A DNA stretch of 64,000 nt from Hydractinia symbiolongicarpus (GCF_029227915.1 NC_079884.1:31979468-32043467); one strand, 5' to 3'; shown: positions 35,058 to 49,900, numbered from the stretch's first letter. The notes: generated by a model not told the origin, from the sequence alone. Made by a program: numbers and translations.

Positions 35058-36566
35058 TTTAAAAATGTTTTCATTTTTGATGAGACGCTGAATAAAAGAA
35101 CTTTAATCGCCGGCAAACGAAAACCCGCGATTTCCCGTAAATCCCGGACTCGGCCCGTATAGTCAAAAGTATACAAAGAAAGTACCCAGGGAGTAAACTC
35201 ATTTCCCGAACGATTTTTTAAATTATTATTTCACCACTAAAACGCATGAGACCTGTAGTTTTTAAAAATATTTTCATTTTTGATGAGATGCCTAATGAAA
35301 GAGTTTTAATCGCCGGCAAACGAAAACCCGCGATTTCCCGTAAATCCCGGGCTTGGCCCGTATAGTCGAATGTATACAAAGAAAGTACCCTGTGAGTAAA
35401 CTCATTTCCAGAACGATTTTTTAAATTACTTTTTTCACCACTAAAACGCATAAGACTTGTAGTTTTCAAAAATGTTTTCATTTTTGATGAGACGCTGAAT
35501 AAAAGAAGTTTAATTGCCGGCAAACGAAAACCTGCGATTTCCCGTAAATCCCGGACTCGGCCGTATAGTCAAAAGTATACAAAGAAAGTACCCAGGGATT
35601 AAACTCATTTCGCAAACGATTTTTTAAATTATTATTTCACCACTAAAGCCCATGAGACATGTAGTTTTTAAAAATCTTTTCATTTTTGATGAGACGCGGA
35701 ATAAAAGAAGTTTAATCGCCGGCAAACGAAAACCCGCGATTTCCCGTAAATCCCGGGCTTGGCCCGTATAGTCGAATGTATACAAAGAAAGTACCCTATG
35801 AGTAAACTCATTTCCAGAATGATTTTTTAAATTACTTTTTTCACCACTAAAACGCATAAGACTTGTAGTTTTCAAAAATGTTTTCATTTTTGATGAGACG
35901 CTGAATAAAAGAAGTTTAATTGCCGGCAAACGAAAACCTGCGATTTCCCGTAAATCCCGGACTCGGCCCGTATAGTCAAAAGTATACAAAGAAAGTACCC
36001 AGGGATTAAACTCATTTCGCAAACGATTTTTTAAATTATTATTTCACCACTAAAGCCCATGAGACATGTAGTTTTTAAAAATCTTTTCATTTTTGATGAG
36101 ACGCGGAATAAAAGAAGTTTAATCGCCGGCAAACGAAAACCCGCGATTTCCCGTAAATCCCGGACTCGGCCCGTATAGTCAAAAGTATACAAAGAAAGTA
36201 CCCAGGGAGTAAACTCATTTCCCGAACGATTTTTTAAATTATTTTTTCACCACTAAAACGCATGAGACATGTAGTTTTCAGAAATTTTTTCATTTTTGAT
36301 GAGACGCTTAATGAAAGTGGTTTAATCGCCGGCAAACGAAAACCCGCGATTTCCCGTAAATCCCAAACTCGGCCCGTATAGTCAAAAGTATACAAAGAAA
36401 GTACACAGGGAGTAAACTCATTTCCCGAACGATTTTTTAAATTATTATTTCACCACTAAAGCCCATGAGACTTGTAGTTTTCAAAAATGTTTTCATTTTT
36501 GATGAGACGCTTAACAAAAGAGGTTTAATCGCCGGCAAACGAAAACCCGCGATTCCCCGTAAATCC
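33723..36566 (+). repeat. 14-monomer block between L anchors (2844 bp)
   Basis: Includes the end of the 3.4-kb duplicate, then M/N, L2, O, L2, O, P and Q monomers. A single-base deletion in the start element (GGACTCGGCCGTATAG) occurs near 35562 and is private to this place. The run from about 35624 to 36022 is a close relative of 29733-30131 and 37250-37648. Confidence 0.8.
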
Positions 36567-38192
36567 CGGGCTTGGCCCGTATAGTCGAATGTATACAAAG
36601 AAAGTACCCTGTGAGTAAACTTATTTCCAGAACGATCTTTTAAATTACTTTTTTCACCACTAAAACGCATAAGACTTGTAGTTTTCAAAAATGTTTTCAT
36701 TTTTGATGAGACGCTGAATAAAAGAAGTTTAATTGCCGGCAAACGAAAACCTGCGATTTCCCGTAAATCCCGGACTCGGCCCGTATAGTCAAAAGTATAC
36801 AAAGAAAGTACCCAGGGAGTAAACTCATTTCCCAAACGATTTTTAAATTATTATTTCACCACTAAAGCCCATGAGACTTGTAGTTTTTAAAAATGTTTTC
36901 ATTTTTGATGAGACGCTGAATAAAAGAAGTTTAATTGCCGGCAAACGAAAACCCGCGATTTCCCGTAAATCCCGGGCTTGGCCCGTATAGTCGAATGTAT
37001 ACAAAGAAAGTACCCTGTGAGTAAACTCATTTCCAGAACGATTTTTTAAATTACTTTTTTCACCACTAAAACGCATAAGACTTGTAGTTTTCAAAAATGT
37101 TTTCATTTTTGATGAGACGCTGAATAAAAGAAGTTTAATTGCCGGCAAACGAAAACCTGCGATTTCCCGTAAATCCCGGACTCGGCCCGTATAGTCAAAA
37201 GTATACAAAGAAAGTACCCAGGGATTAAACTCATTTCGCAAACGATTTTTTAAATTATTATTTCACCACTAAAGCCCATGAGACATGTAGTTTTTAAAAA
37301 TCTTTTCATTTTTGATGAGACGCGGAATAAAAGAAGTTTAATCGCCGGCAAACGAAAACCCGCGATTTCCCGTAAATCCCGGGCTTGGCCCGTATAGTCG
37401 AATGTATACAAAGAAAGTACCCTATGAGTAAACTCATTTCCAGAACGATTTTTTAAATTACTTTTTTCACCACTAAAACGCATAAGACTTGTAGTTTTCA
37501 AAAATGTTTTCATTTTTGATGAGACGCTGAATAAAAGAAGTTTAATTGCCGGCAAACGAAAACCTGCGATTTCCCGTAAATCCCGGACTCGGCCCGTATA
37601 GTCAAAAGTATACAAAGAAAGTACCCAGGGATTAAACTCATTTCGCAAACGATTTTTTAAATTATTATTTCACCACTAAAGCCCATGAGACATGTAGTTT
37701 TTAAAAATCTTTTCATTTTTGATGAGACGCGGAATAAAAGAAGTTTAATCGCCGGCAAACGAAAACCCGCGATTTCCCGTAAATCCCGGACTCGGCCCGT
37801 ATAGTCAAAAGTATACAAAGAAAGTACCCAGGGAGTAAACTCATTTCCCGAACGATTTTTTAAATTATTTTTTCACCACTAAAACGCATGAGACATGTAG
37901 TTTTCAGAAATGTTTTCATTTTTGATGAGACGCTTAATGAAAGTGGTTTAATCGCCGGCAAACGAAAACCCGCGATTTCCCGTAAATCCCAAACTCGGCC
38001 CGTATAGTCAAAAGTATACAAAGAAAGTACACAGGGAGTAAACTCATTTCCCGAACGATTTTTTAAATTATTATTTCACCACTAAAGCCCATGAGACTTG
38101 TAGTTTTCAAAAATGTTTTCATTTTTGATGAGACGCTTAACAAAAGAGGTTTAATCGCCGGCAAACGAAAACCCGCGATTCCCCGTAAATCC
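36567..38192 (+). repeat. 8-mer HOR derivative L-M-L2-O-L2-O-P-Q (1626 bp)
   Basis: L anchors at 36567 and 38193. N is missing. The monomer in second position begins as M and ends with AATTGCCGGC and CCCGCG, apparently an exchange product. Two L2-O pairs are present, as in the 28847 unit. Confidence 0.84.
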
Positions 38193-39614
38193 CGGGCTTG
38201 GCCCGTATAGTCGAATGTATACAAAGAAAGTACCCTGTGAGTAAACTTATTTCCAGAACGATCTTTTAAATTACTTTTTTCACCACTAAAACGCATAAGA
38301 CTTGTAGTTTTCAAAAATGTTTTCATTTTTGATGAGACGCTGAATAAAAGAAGTTTAATTGCCGGCAAACGAAAACCTGCGATTTCCCGTAAATCCCGGA
38401 CTCGGCCCGTATAGTCAAAAGTATACAAAGAAAGTACCCAGGGAGTAAACTCATTTCCCAAACGATTTTTAAATTATTATTTCACCACTAAAGCCCATGA
38501 GACTTGTAGTTTTTAAAAATGTTTTCATTTTTGATGAGACGCTGAATAAAAGAAGTTTAATCGCCGGCAAACGAAAACCCGCGATTTCCCGTAAATCCCG
38601 GACTCGGCCCGTATAGTCAAAAGTATACAAAGAAAGTACCCAGGGAGTAAACTCATTTCCCGAACGATTTTTTAAATTATTATTTCACCACTAAAACGCA
38701 TGAGACCTGTAGTTTTTAAAAATATTTTCATTTTTGATGAGATGCCTAATGAAAGAGTTTTAATCGCCGGCAAACGAAAACCCGCGATTTCCCGTAAATC
38801 CCGGGCTTGGCCCGTATAGTCGAATGTATACAAAGAAAGTACCCTGTGAGTAAACTCATTTCCAGAACGATTTTTTAAATTACTTTTTTCACCACTAAAA
38901 CGCATAAGACTTGTAGTTTTCAAAAATGTTTTCATTTTTGATGAGACGCTGAATAAAAGAAGTTTAATTGCCGGCAAACGAAAACCTGCGATTTCCCGTA
39001 AATCCCGGACTCGGCCCGTATAGTCAAAAGTATACAAAGAAAGTACCCAGGGATTAAACTCATTTCGCAAACGATTTTTTAAATTATTATTTCACCACTA
39101 AAGCCCATGAGACATGTAGTTTTTAAAAATCTTTTCATTTTTGATGAGACGCGGAATAAAAGAAGTTTAATCGCCGGCAAACGAAAACCCGCGATTTCCC
39201 GTAAATCCCGGACTCGGCCCGTATAGTCAAAAGTATACAAAGAAAGTACCCAGGGAGTAAACTCATTTCCCGAACGATTTTTTAAATTATTTTTTCACCA
39301 CTAAAACGCATGAGACATGTAGTTTTCAGAAATGTTTTCATTTTTGATGAGACGCTTAATGAAAGTGGTTTAATCGCCGGCAAACGAAAACCCGCGATTT
39401 CCCGTAAATCCCAAACTCGGCCGGTATAGTCAAAAGTATACAAAGAAAGTACACAGGGAGTAAACTCATTTCCCGAACGATTTTTTAAATTATTATTTCA
39501 CCACTAAAGCCCATGAGACTTGTAGTTTTTAAAAATATTTTCATTTTTGATGAGACGCTTAACAAAAGAGGTTTAATCGCCGGCAAACGAAAACCCGCGA
39601 TTTCCCGTAAATCC
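38193..39614 (+). repeat. 7-mer HOR L-M-N-L2-O-P-Q (1422 bp)
   Basis: Starts with L at 38193; the next L is at 39615. The order is identical to the reference unit at 27425. Q here carries GGCCGGTATAG near 39422, a variant shared 7109 bp downstream near 46531, which places this unit inside the larger 35-monomer period. Confidence 0.87.
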
Positions 39615-39818
39615 CGGGCTTGGCCCGTATAGTCGAATGTATACAAAGAAAGTACCCTGTGAGTAAACTTATTTCCAGAACGATTTTTTAAATTACTTTT
39701 TTCACCACTAAAACGCATAAGACTTGTAGTTTTCAAAAATGTTTTCATTTTTGATGAGACGCTGAATAAAAGAAGTTTAATTGCCGGCAAACGAAAACCT
39801 GCGATTTCCCGTAAATCC
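39615..39818 (+). repeat. Single type L monomer before the 18-mer HOR
   Basis: A 204-bp type L unit (CCCTGTGAG, AAACTTATTTCCAG, extra T) placed between the last complete 7-mer and the first 18-mer copy. The corresponding L precedes the second 18-mer copy at about 46724. Confidence 0.8.
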
Positions 39819-42800
39819 CGGACTCGGCCCGTATAGTCAAAAGTATACAAAGAAAGTACCCAGGGAGTAAACTCATTTCCCAAACGATTTTTTAAATTAT
39901 TATTTCACCACTAAAACGCATGAGACCTGTAGTTTTTAAAAATATTTTCATTTTTGATGAGATGCTTAATGAAAGAGTTTTAATCGCCGGCAAACGAAAA
40001 CCCGCGATTTCCGTAAATCCCGGGCTTGGCCCGTATAGTCGAATGTATACAAAGAAAGTACCCTGTGAGTAAACTCATTTCCAGAACGATTTTTTAAATT
40101 ACTTTTTTCACCACTAAAACGCATAAGACTTGTAGTTTTCAAAAATGTTTTCATTTTTGATGAGACGCTGAATAAAAGAAGTTTAATTGCCGGCAAACGA
40201 AAACCTGCGATTTCCCGTAAATCCCGGACTCGGCCCGTATAGTCAAAAGTATACAAAGAAAGTACCCAGGGATTAAACTCATTTCGCAAACGATTTTTTA
40301 AATTATTATTTCACCACTAAAGCCCATGAGACATGTAGTTTTTAAAAATCTTTTCATTTTTGATGAGACGCGGAATAAAAGAAGTTTAATCGCCGGCAAA
40401 CGAAAACCCGCGATTTCCCGTAAATCCCGGACTCGGCCCGTATAGTCAAAAGTATACAAAGAAAGTACCCAGGGAGTAAACTCATTTCCCGAACGATTTT
40501 TTAAATTATTTTTTCACCACTAAAACGCATGAGACATGTAGTTTTCAGAAATGTTTTCATTTTTGATGAGACGCTTAATGAAAGTGGTTTAATCGCCGGC
40601 AAACGAAAACCCGCGATTTCCCGTAAATCCCGGGCTTGGCCCGTATAGTCGAATGTATACAAAGAAAGTACCTTGTGAGTAAACTCATTTCCAGAACGAT
40701 TTTTTAAATTACTTTTTTCACCACTAAAACGCATAACACTTGTAGTTTTCAAAAATGTTTTCATTTTTGATGAGACGCTGAATAAAAGAAGTTTAATTGC
40801 CGGCAAACGAAAACCTGCGATTTCCCGTAAATCCCAGACTCGGCCCGTATAGTCAAAAGTATACAAAGAAAGTACCCAGGGAGTAAACTCATTTCCCAAA
40901 CGATTTTTTAAATTATTATTTCACCACTAAAGCCCATGAGACTTGTAGTTTTTAAAAATCTGTTCATTTTTGATGAGACCCTTAATGAAAGAGGTTTAAT
41001 CGCCGGCAAACGAAAACCAGCGATTTCCCCTAAATCCCGGGCTTGGCCCGTGTAGTCGAATGTATACAAAAAAAGTACTCAGGGAGTAAACTCATTTCCG
41101 AACGATTTTTTAAATTTTTTTTTCACCACTAAAACGCATGAGACTTGTATTTTTCAAATATGTTTTCTTTTTTGATGAGACGCTTAATGAAAGAGATTTA
41201 ATCGCCGGCAAACGAAAACCTGCGATTTCCCGTAAATCCCGGGCTTGGCCCGTATAGTCAAAAGTATACAAAGAAAGTACCCTGTGAGTAAACTTATTTC
41301 CAGAACGATTTTTTAAATTACTTTTTTCACCACTAAAACGCATGAGGCATGTAGTTTTCAGAAATGTTTTCATTTTTGATGAGACGCTTAATGAAAGTGG
41401 TTTAATCGCCGGCAAACGAAAACCCGCGATTTCCCGTAAATCCCAAACTCGGCCCGTATAGTCAAAAGTATACAAAGAAAGTACACAGGGAGTAAACTCA
41501 TTTCCCGAACGATTTTTTAAATTATTATTTCACCACTAAAGCCCATGAGACTTGTAGTTTTTAAAAATATTTTCATTTTTGATGAGACGCTTAATGAAAG
41601 AGGTTTAATCGCCGGCAAATGAAAACCCGCGATTTCCCGTAAATCCCGGGCTTGGCCTGTATAGTCAAAAGTATACAAAGAAAGTACCCAGGGAGTAAAC
41701 TCATTTCCCGAACGATTTTTTAAATTATCTTTTCACCACTAAAACGCATGAGACTTGCAGTTTTCAAAAATGTTTTCATTTTTGATGAGTCGCTTAATGA
41801 AAGAGGTTTAATCGCCAGCAAACGAAATCCCGCGATTTCCCGTAAATCCCGGGCTTGGCCCGTATAGTCGAATGTATACAAAGAAAGTACCCAAGGAGTA
41901 AACTCATTTCCCGAACGATTTTTGAAATTTTTTTTTCACCACTAAAACGCATGAGACTTGTAGTTTTCAAAAATATTTTCATTTTTGATGAGACGCTTAA
42001 CAAAAGAGGTTTAATCGCCGGCAAACGAAAACCCGCGATTTCCCGTAAATCCCGGGCTTGGCCCGTATAGTCGAATGTATACAAAGAAAGTACCCTGTGA
42101 GTAAACTTATTTCCAGAACGATTTTTTAAATTACTTTTTTCACCACTAAAACGCATAAGACTTGTAGTTTTCAAAAATGTTTTCATTTTTGATGAGACGC
42201 TGAATAAAAGAAGTTTAATTGCCGGCAAACGAAAACCTGCGATTTCCCGTAAATCCCGGACTCGGCCCGTATAGTCAAAAGTATACAAAGAAAGTACCCA
42301 GGGAGTAAACTCATTTCCCAAACGATTTTTAAATTATTATTTCACCACTAAAGCCCATGAGACTTGTAGTTTTTAAAAATGTTTTCATTTTTGATGAGAC
42401 GCTGAATAAAAGAAGTTTAATCGCCGGCAAACGAAAACCCGCGATTTCCCGTAAATCCCGGACTCGGCCCGTATAGTCAAAAGTATACAAAGAAAGTACC
42501 CAGGGAGTAAACTCATTTCCCGAACGATTTTTTAAATTATTATTTCACCACTAAAACGCATGAGACCTGTAGTTTTTAAAAATATTTTCATTTTTGATGA
42601 GATGCTTAATGAAAGAGTTTTAATCGCCGGCAAACGAAAACCCGCGATTTCCGTAAATCCCGGGCTTGGCCCGTATAGTCGAATGTATACAAAGAAAGTA
42701 CCCTGTGAGTAAACTCATTTCCAGAACGATTTTTTAAATTACTTTTTTCACCACTAAAACGCATAAGACTTGTAGTTTTCAAAAATGTTTTCATTTTTGA

Positions 42801-43474
42801 TGAGACGCTGAATAAAAGAAGTTTAATTGCCGGCAAACGAAAACCTGCGATTTCCCGTAAATCCCGGACTCGTCCCGTATAGTCAAAAGTATACAAAGAA
42901 AGTACCCAGGGATTAAACTCATTTCGCAAACGATTTTTTAAATTATTATTTCACCACTAAAGCCCATGAGACATGTAGTTTTTAAAAATCTTTTCATTTT
43001 TGATGAGACGCGGAAAAAAAGAAGTTTAATCGCCGGCAAACGAAAACCCGCGATTTCCCGTAAATCCCGGACTCGGCCCGTATAGTCAAAAGTATACAAA
43101 GAAAGTACCCAGGGAGTAAACTCATTTCCCGAACGATTTTTTAAATTATTTTTTCACCACTAAAACGCATGAGACATGTAGTTTTCAGAAATGTTTTCAT
43201 TTTTGATGAGACGCTTAATGAAAGTGGTTTAATCGCCGGCAAACGAAAACCCGCGATTTCCCGTAAATCCCGGGCTTGGCCCGTATAGTCGAATGTATAC
43301 AAAGAAAGTACCTTGTGAGTAAACTCATTTCCAGAACGATTTTTTAAATTACTTTTTTCACCACTAAAACGCATAACACTTGTAGTTTTCAAAAATGTTT
43401 TCATTTTTGATGAGACGCTGAATAAAAGAAGTTTAATTGCCGGCAAACGAAAACCTGCGATTTCCCGTAAATCC
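39819..43474 (+). repeat. 18-monomer HOR, copy 1 (3656 bp)
   Basis: The order is M/N, L2, O, P, L3, S, T, U, Q/F, A, K, L, M, N, L2, O, P, L3. L3 has CCTTGTGAG and CATAACAC. Private markers shared by all three copies include a 1-bp deletion (GATTTCCGTAAATC) in both L2-preceding monomers, GACTCGTCCCG, GCGGAAAAAAAG, GATGAGTCGC and GATTTTTGAAATTTT. The deletion occurs twice per unit, which shows that a shorter stretch was duplicated within the unit before the 18-mer was amplified. Confidence 0.87.
41038..41239 (+). repeat. Reference monomer type T (202 bp)
   Basis: Starts CGGGCTTGGCCCGTGTAG with TCGAATG, then ACAAAAAAAGTACTCAGGG, CATTTCCGAACG (one C lost), AAATTTTTTTTTCACC, CTTGTATTTTTCAAATATG, TTTTCTTTTTTG and GAGATTTAATC. 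It is preceded by a monomer ending CCAGCGATTTCCCC. T recurs near 43.7, 48.1, 51.8, 54.4 and 57.1 kb; related versions lie near 59.5 and 62.2 kb. Confidence 0.82.
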
Positions 43475-46400
43475 CAGACTCGGCCCGTATAGTCAAAAGT
43501 ATACAAAGAAAGTACCCAGGGAGTAAACTCATTTTCCAAACGATTTTTTAAATTATTATTTCACCACTAAAGCCCATGAGACTTGTAGTTTTTAAAAATC
43601 TTTTCATTTTTGATGAGACCCTTAATGAAAGAGGTTTAATCGCCGGCAAACGAAAACCAGCGATTTCCCCTAAATCCCGGGCTTGGCCCGTGTAGTCGAA
43701 TGTATACAAAAAAAGTACTCAGGGAGTAAACTCATTTCCGAACGATTTTTTAATTTTTTTTTTCACCACTAAAACGCATGAGACTTGTATTTTTCAAATA
43801 TGTTTTCTTTTTTGATGAGACGCTTAATGAAAGAGATTTAATCGCCGGCAAACGAAAACCTGCGATTTCCCGTAAATCCCGGGCTTGGCCCGTATAGTCA
43901 AAAGTATACAAAGAAAGTACCCTGTGAGTAAACTCATTTCCCAAACGATTTTTTAAATTATTATTTCACCACTAAAGCCCATGAGACTTGTAGTTTTTAA
44001 AAATGTTTTCATTTTTGATGAGACGCTGAATAAAAGAAGTTTAATCGCCGGCAAACGAAAACCCGCGATTTCCCGTAAATCCCGGGCTTGGCCCTTATAG
44101 TCAAAAGTATACAAAGAAAGTACCCAGGGAGTAAACTCATTTCCCGAACGATTTTTTAAATTATCTTTTCACCACTAAAACGCATGAGACTTGCAGTTTT
44201 CAAAAATGTTTTCATTTTTGATGAGCCGCTTAATGAAAGAGGTTTAATCGCCGGCAAACGAAATCCCGCGATTTCCCGTAAATCCCGGGCTTGGCCCGTA
44301 TAGTCGAATTTATACAAAGAAAGTACCCAAGGAGTAAACTCATTTCCCGAACGATTTTTTAAATTTTTTTTTCACCACTAAAACGCATGAGACTTGTAGT
44401 TTTCAAAAATATTTTCATTTTTGATGAGACGCTTAACAAAAGAGGTTTAATCGCCGGCAAACGAAAACCCGCGATTTCCCGTAAATCCCGGGCTTGGCCC
44501 GTATAGTCGAATGTATACAAAGAAAGTACCCTGTGAGTAAACTTATTTCCAGAACGATTTTTTAAATTACTTTTTTCACCACTAAAACGCATAAGACTTG
44601 TAGTTTTCAAAAATGTTTTCATTTTTGATGAGACGCTGAATAAAAGAAGTTTAATTGCCGGCAAACGAAAACCTGCGATTTCCCGTAAATCCCGGACTCG
44701 GCCCGTATAGTCAAAAGTATACAAAGAAAGTACCCAGGGATTAAACTCATTTCGCAAACGATTTTTTAAATTATTATTTCACCACTAAAGCCCATGAGAC
44801 ATGTAGTTTTTAAAAATCTTTTCATTTTTGATGAGACGCGGAATAAAAGAAGTTTAATCGCCGGCAAACGAAAACCCGCGATTTCCCGTAAATCCCGGAC
44901 TCGGCCCGTATAGTCAAAAGTATACAAAGAAAGTACCCAGGGAGTAAACTCATTTCCCGAACGATTTTTTAAATTATTTTTTCACCACTAAAACGCATGA
45001 GACATGTAGTTTTCAGAAATGTTTTCATTTTTGATGAGACGCTTAATGAAAGTGGTTTAATCGCCGGCAAACGAAAACCCGCGATTTCCCGTAAATCCCA
45101 AACTCGGCCCGTATAGTCAAAAGTATACAAAGAAAGTACACAGGGAGTAAACTCATTTCCCGAACGATTTTTTAAATTATTATTTCACCACTAAAGCCCA
45201 TGAGACTTGTAGTTTTCAAAAATGTTTTCATTTTTGATGAGACGCTTAACAAAAGAGGTTTAATCGCCGGCAAACGAAAACCCGCGATTCCCCGTAAATC
45301 CCGGGCTTGGCCCGTATAGTCGAATGTATACAAAGAAAGTACCCTGTGAGTAAACTTATTTCCAGAACGATCTTTTAAATTACTTTTTTCACCACTAAAA
45401 CGCATAAGACTTGTAGTTTTCAAAAATGTTTTCATTTTTGATGAGACGCTGAATAAAAGAAGTTTAATTGCCGGCAAACGAAAACCTGCGATTTCCCGTA
45501 AATCCCGGACTCGGCCCGTATAGTCAAAAGTATACAAAGAAAGTACCCAGGGAGTAAACTCATTTCCCAAACGATTTTTAAATTATTATTTCACCACTAA
45601 AGCCCATGAGACTTGTAGTTTTTAAAAATGTTTTCATTTTTGATGAGACGCTGAATAAAAGAAGTTTAATCGCCGGCAAACGAAAACCCGCGATTTCCCG
45701 TAAATCCCGGACTCGGCCCGTATAGTCAAAAGTATACAAAGAAAGTACCCAGGGAGTAAACTCATTTCCCGAACGATTTTTTAAATTATTATTTCACCAC
45801 TAAAACGCATGAGACCTGTAGTTTTTAAAAATATTTTCATTTTTGATGAGATGCCTAATGAAAGAGTTTTAATCGCCGGCAAACGAAAACCCGCGATTTC
45901 CCGTAAATCCCGGGCTTGGCCCGTATAGTCGAATGTATACAAAGAAAGTACCCTGTGAGTAAACTCATTTCCAGAACGATTTTTTAAATTACTTTTTTCA
46001 CCACTAAAACGCATAAGACTTGTAGTTTTCAAAAATGTTTTCATTTTTGATGAGACGCTGAATAAAAGAAGTTTAATTGCCGGCAAACGAAAACCTGCGA
46101 TTTCCCGTAAATCCCGGACTCGGCCCGTATAGTCAAAAGTATACAAAGAAAGTACCCAGGGATTAAACTCATTTCGCAAACGATTTTTTAAATTATTATT
46201 TCACCACTAAAGCCCATGAGACATGTAGTTTTTAAAAATCTTTTCATTTTTGATGAGACGCGGAATAAAAGAAGTTTAATCGCCGGCAAACGAAAACCCG
46301 CGATTTCCCGTAAATCCCGGACTCGGCCCGTATAGTCAAAAGTATACAAAGAAAGTACCCAGGGAGTAAACTCATTTCCCGAACGATTTTTTAAATTATT

Positions 46401-46927
46401 TTTTCACCACTAAAACGCATGAGACATGTAGTTTTCAGAAATGTTTTCATTTTTGATGAGACGCTTAATGAAAGTGGTTTAATCGCCGGCAAACGAAAAC
46501 CCGCGATTTCCCGTAAATCCCAAACTCGGCCGGTATAGTCAAAAGTATACAAAGAAAGTACACAGGGAGTAAACTCATTTCCCGAACGATTTTTTAAATT
46601 ATTATTTCACCACTAAAGCCCATGAGACTTGTAGTTTTTAAAAATATTTTCATTTTTGATGAGACGCTTAACAAAAGAGGTTTAATCGCCGGCAAACGAA
46701 AACCCGCGATTTCCCGTAAATCCCGGGCTTGGCCCGTATAGTCGAATGTATACAAAGAAAGTACCCTGTGAGTAAACTTATTTCCAGAACGATTTTTTAA
46801 ATTACTTTTTTCACCACTAAAACGCATAAGACTTGTAGTTTTCAAAAATGTTTTCATTTTTGATGAGACGCTGAATAAAAGAAGTTTAATTGCCGGCAAA
46901 CGAAAACCTGCGATTTCCCGTAAATCC
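43475..46927 (+). repeat. 17-monomer spacer block between 18-mer copies (3453 bp)
   Basis: Opens with S and T monomers as after copy 3, then a U-like unit, M, E-like and A-like units (GATGAGCCGC), K, L, O, P, Q and a full L-M-N-L2-O-P-Q 7-mer, ending with L. With the 18-mer it makes a 35-monomer, 7109-bp super-period: about 37.4-43.47 kb corresponds to 44.5-50.58 kb. A 5' part resembles 54240-55330, where one extra monomer is present. Confidence 0.82.
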
Positions 46928-49900
46928 CGGACTCGGCCCGTATAGTCAAAAGTATACAAAGAAAGTACCCAGGGAGTAAACTCATTTCCCAAACGATTTT
47001 TTAAATTATTATTTCACCACTAAAACGCATGAGACCTGTAGTTTTTAAAAATATTTTCATTTTTGATGAGATGCTTAATGAAAGAGTTTTAATCGCCGGC
47101 AAACGAAAACCCGCGATTTCCGTAAATCCCGGGCTTGGCCCGTATAGTCGAATGTATACAAAGAAAGTACCCTGTGAGTAAACTCATTTCCAGAACGATT
47201 TTTTAAATTACTTTTTTCACCACTAAAACGCATAAGACTTGTAGTTTTCAAAAATGTTTTCATTTTTGATGAGACGCTGAATAAAAGAAGTTTAATTGCC
47301 GGCAAACGAAAACCTGCGATTTCCCGTAAATCCCGGACTCGGCCCGTATAGTCAAAAGTATACAAAGAAAGTACCCAGGGATTAAACTCATTTCGCAAAC
47401 GATTTTTTAAATTATTATTTCACCACTAAAGCCCATGAGACATGTAGTTTTTAAAAATCTTTTCATTTTTGATGAGACGCGGAATAAAAGAAGTTTAATC
47501 GCCGGCAAACGAAAACCCGCGATTTCCCGTAAATCCCGGACTCGGCCCGTATAGTCAAAAGTATACAAAGAAAGTACCCAGGGAGTAAACTCATTTCCCG
47601 AACGATTTTTTAAATTATTTTTTCACCACTAAAACGCATGAGACATGTAGTTTTCAGAAATGTTTTCATTTTTGATGAGACGCTTAATGAAAGTGGTTTA
47701 ATCACCGGCAAACGAAAACCCGCGATTTCCCGTAAATCCCGGGCTTGGCCCGTATAGTCGAATGTATACAAAGAAAGTACCTTGTGAGTAAACTCATTTC
47801 CAGAACGATTTTTTAAATTACTTTTTTCACCACTAAAACGCATAACACTTGTAGTTTTCAAAAATGTTTTCATTTTTGATGAGACGCTGAATAAAAGAAG
47901 TTTAATTGCCGGCAAACGAAAACCTGCGATTTCCCGTAAATCCCAGACTCGGCCCGTATAGTCAAAAGTATACAAAGAAAGTACCCAGGGAGTAAACTCA
48001 TTTCCCAAACGATTTTTTAAATTATTATTTCACCACTAAAGCCCATGAGACTTGTAGTTTTTAAAAATCTGTTCATTTTTGATGAGACCCTTAATGAAAG
48101 AGGTTTAATCGCCGGCAAACGAAAACCAGCGATTTCCCCTAAATCCCGGGCTTGGCCCGTGTAGTCGAATGTATACAAAAAAAGTACTCAGGGAGTAAAC
48201 TCATTTCCGAACGATTTTTTAAATTTTTTTTTCACCACTAAAACGCATGAGACTTGTATTTTTCAAATATGTTTTCTTTTTTGATGAGACGCTTAATGAA
48301 AGAGATTTAATCGCCGGCAAACGAAAACCTGCGATTTCCCGTAAATCCCGGGCTTGGCCCGTATAGTCAAAAGTATACAAAGAAAGTACCCTGTGAGTAA
48401 ACTTATTTCCAGAACGATTTTTTAAATTACTTTTTTCACCACTAAAACGCATGGGGCATGTAGTTTTCAGAAATGTTTTCATTTTTGATGAGACGCTTAA
48501 TGAAAGTGGTTTAATCGCCGGCAAACGAAAACCCGCGATTTCCCGTAAATCCCAAACTCGGCCCGTATAGTCAAAAGTATACAAAGAAAGTACACAGGGA
48601 GTAAACTCATTTCCCGAACGATTTTTTAAATTATTATTTCACCACTAAAGCCCATGAGACTTGTAGTTTTTAAAAATATTTTCATTTTTGATGAGACGCT
48701 TAATGAAAGAGGTTTAATCGCCGGCAAATGAAAACCCGCGATTTCCCGTAAATCCCGGGCTTGGCCTGTATAGTCAAAAGTATACAAAGAAAGTACCCAG
48801 GGAGTAAACTCATTTCCCGAACGATTTTTTAAATTATCTTTTCACCACTAAAACGCATGAGACTTGCAGTTTTCAAAAATGTTTTCATTTTTGATGAGTC
48901 GCTTAATGAAAGAGGTTTAATCGCCAGCAAACGAAATCCCGCGATTTCCCGTAAATCCCGGGCTTGGCCCGTATAGTCGAATGTATACAAAGAAAGTACC
49001 CAAGGAGTAAACTCATTTCCCGAACGATTTTTGAAATTTTTTTTTCACCACTAAAACGCATGAGACTTGTAGTTTTCAAAAATATTTTCATTTTTGATGA
49101 GACGCTTAACAAAAGAGGTTTAATCGCCGGCAAACGAAAACCCGCGATTTCCCGTAAATCCCGGGCTTGGCCCGTATAGTCGAATGTATACAAAGAAAGT
49201 ACCCTGTGAGTAAACTTATTTCCAGAACGATTTTTTAAATTACTTTTTTCACCACTAAAACGCATAAGACTTGTAGTTTTCAAATATGTTTTCATTTTTG
49301 ATGAGACGCTGAATAAAAGAAGTTTAATTGCCGGCAAACGAAAACCTGCGATTTCCCGTAAATCCCGGACTCGGCCCGTATAGTCAAAAGTATACAAAGA
49401 AAGTACCCAGGGAGTAAACTCATTTCCCAAACGATTTTTAAATTATTATTTCACCACTAAAGCCCATGAGACTTGTAGTTTTTAAAAATGTTTTCATTTT
49501 TGATGAGACGCTGAATAAAAGAAGTTTAATCGCCGGCAAACGAAAACCCGCGATTTCCCGTAAATCCCGGACTCGGCCCGTATAGTCAAAAGTATACAAA
49601 GAAAGTACCCAGGGAGTAAACTCATTTCCCGAACGATTTTTTAAATTATTATTTCACCACTAAAACGCATGAGACCTGTAGTTTTTAAAAATATTTTCAT
49701 TTTTGATGAGATGCTTAATGAAAGAGTTTTAATCGCCGGCAAACGAAAACCCGCGATTTCCGTAAATCCCGGGCTTGGCCCGTATAGTCGAATGTATACA
49801 AAGAAAGTACCCTGTGAGTAAACTCATTTCCAGAACGATTTTTTAAATTACTTTTTTCACCACTAAAACGCATAAGACTTGTAGTTTTCAAAAATGTTTT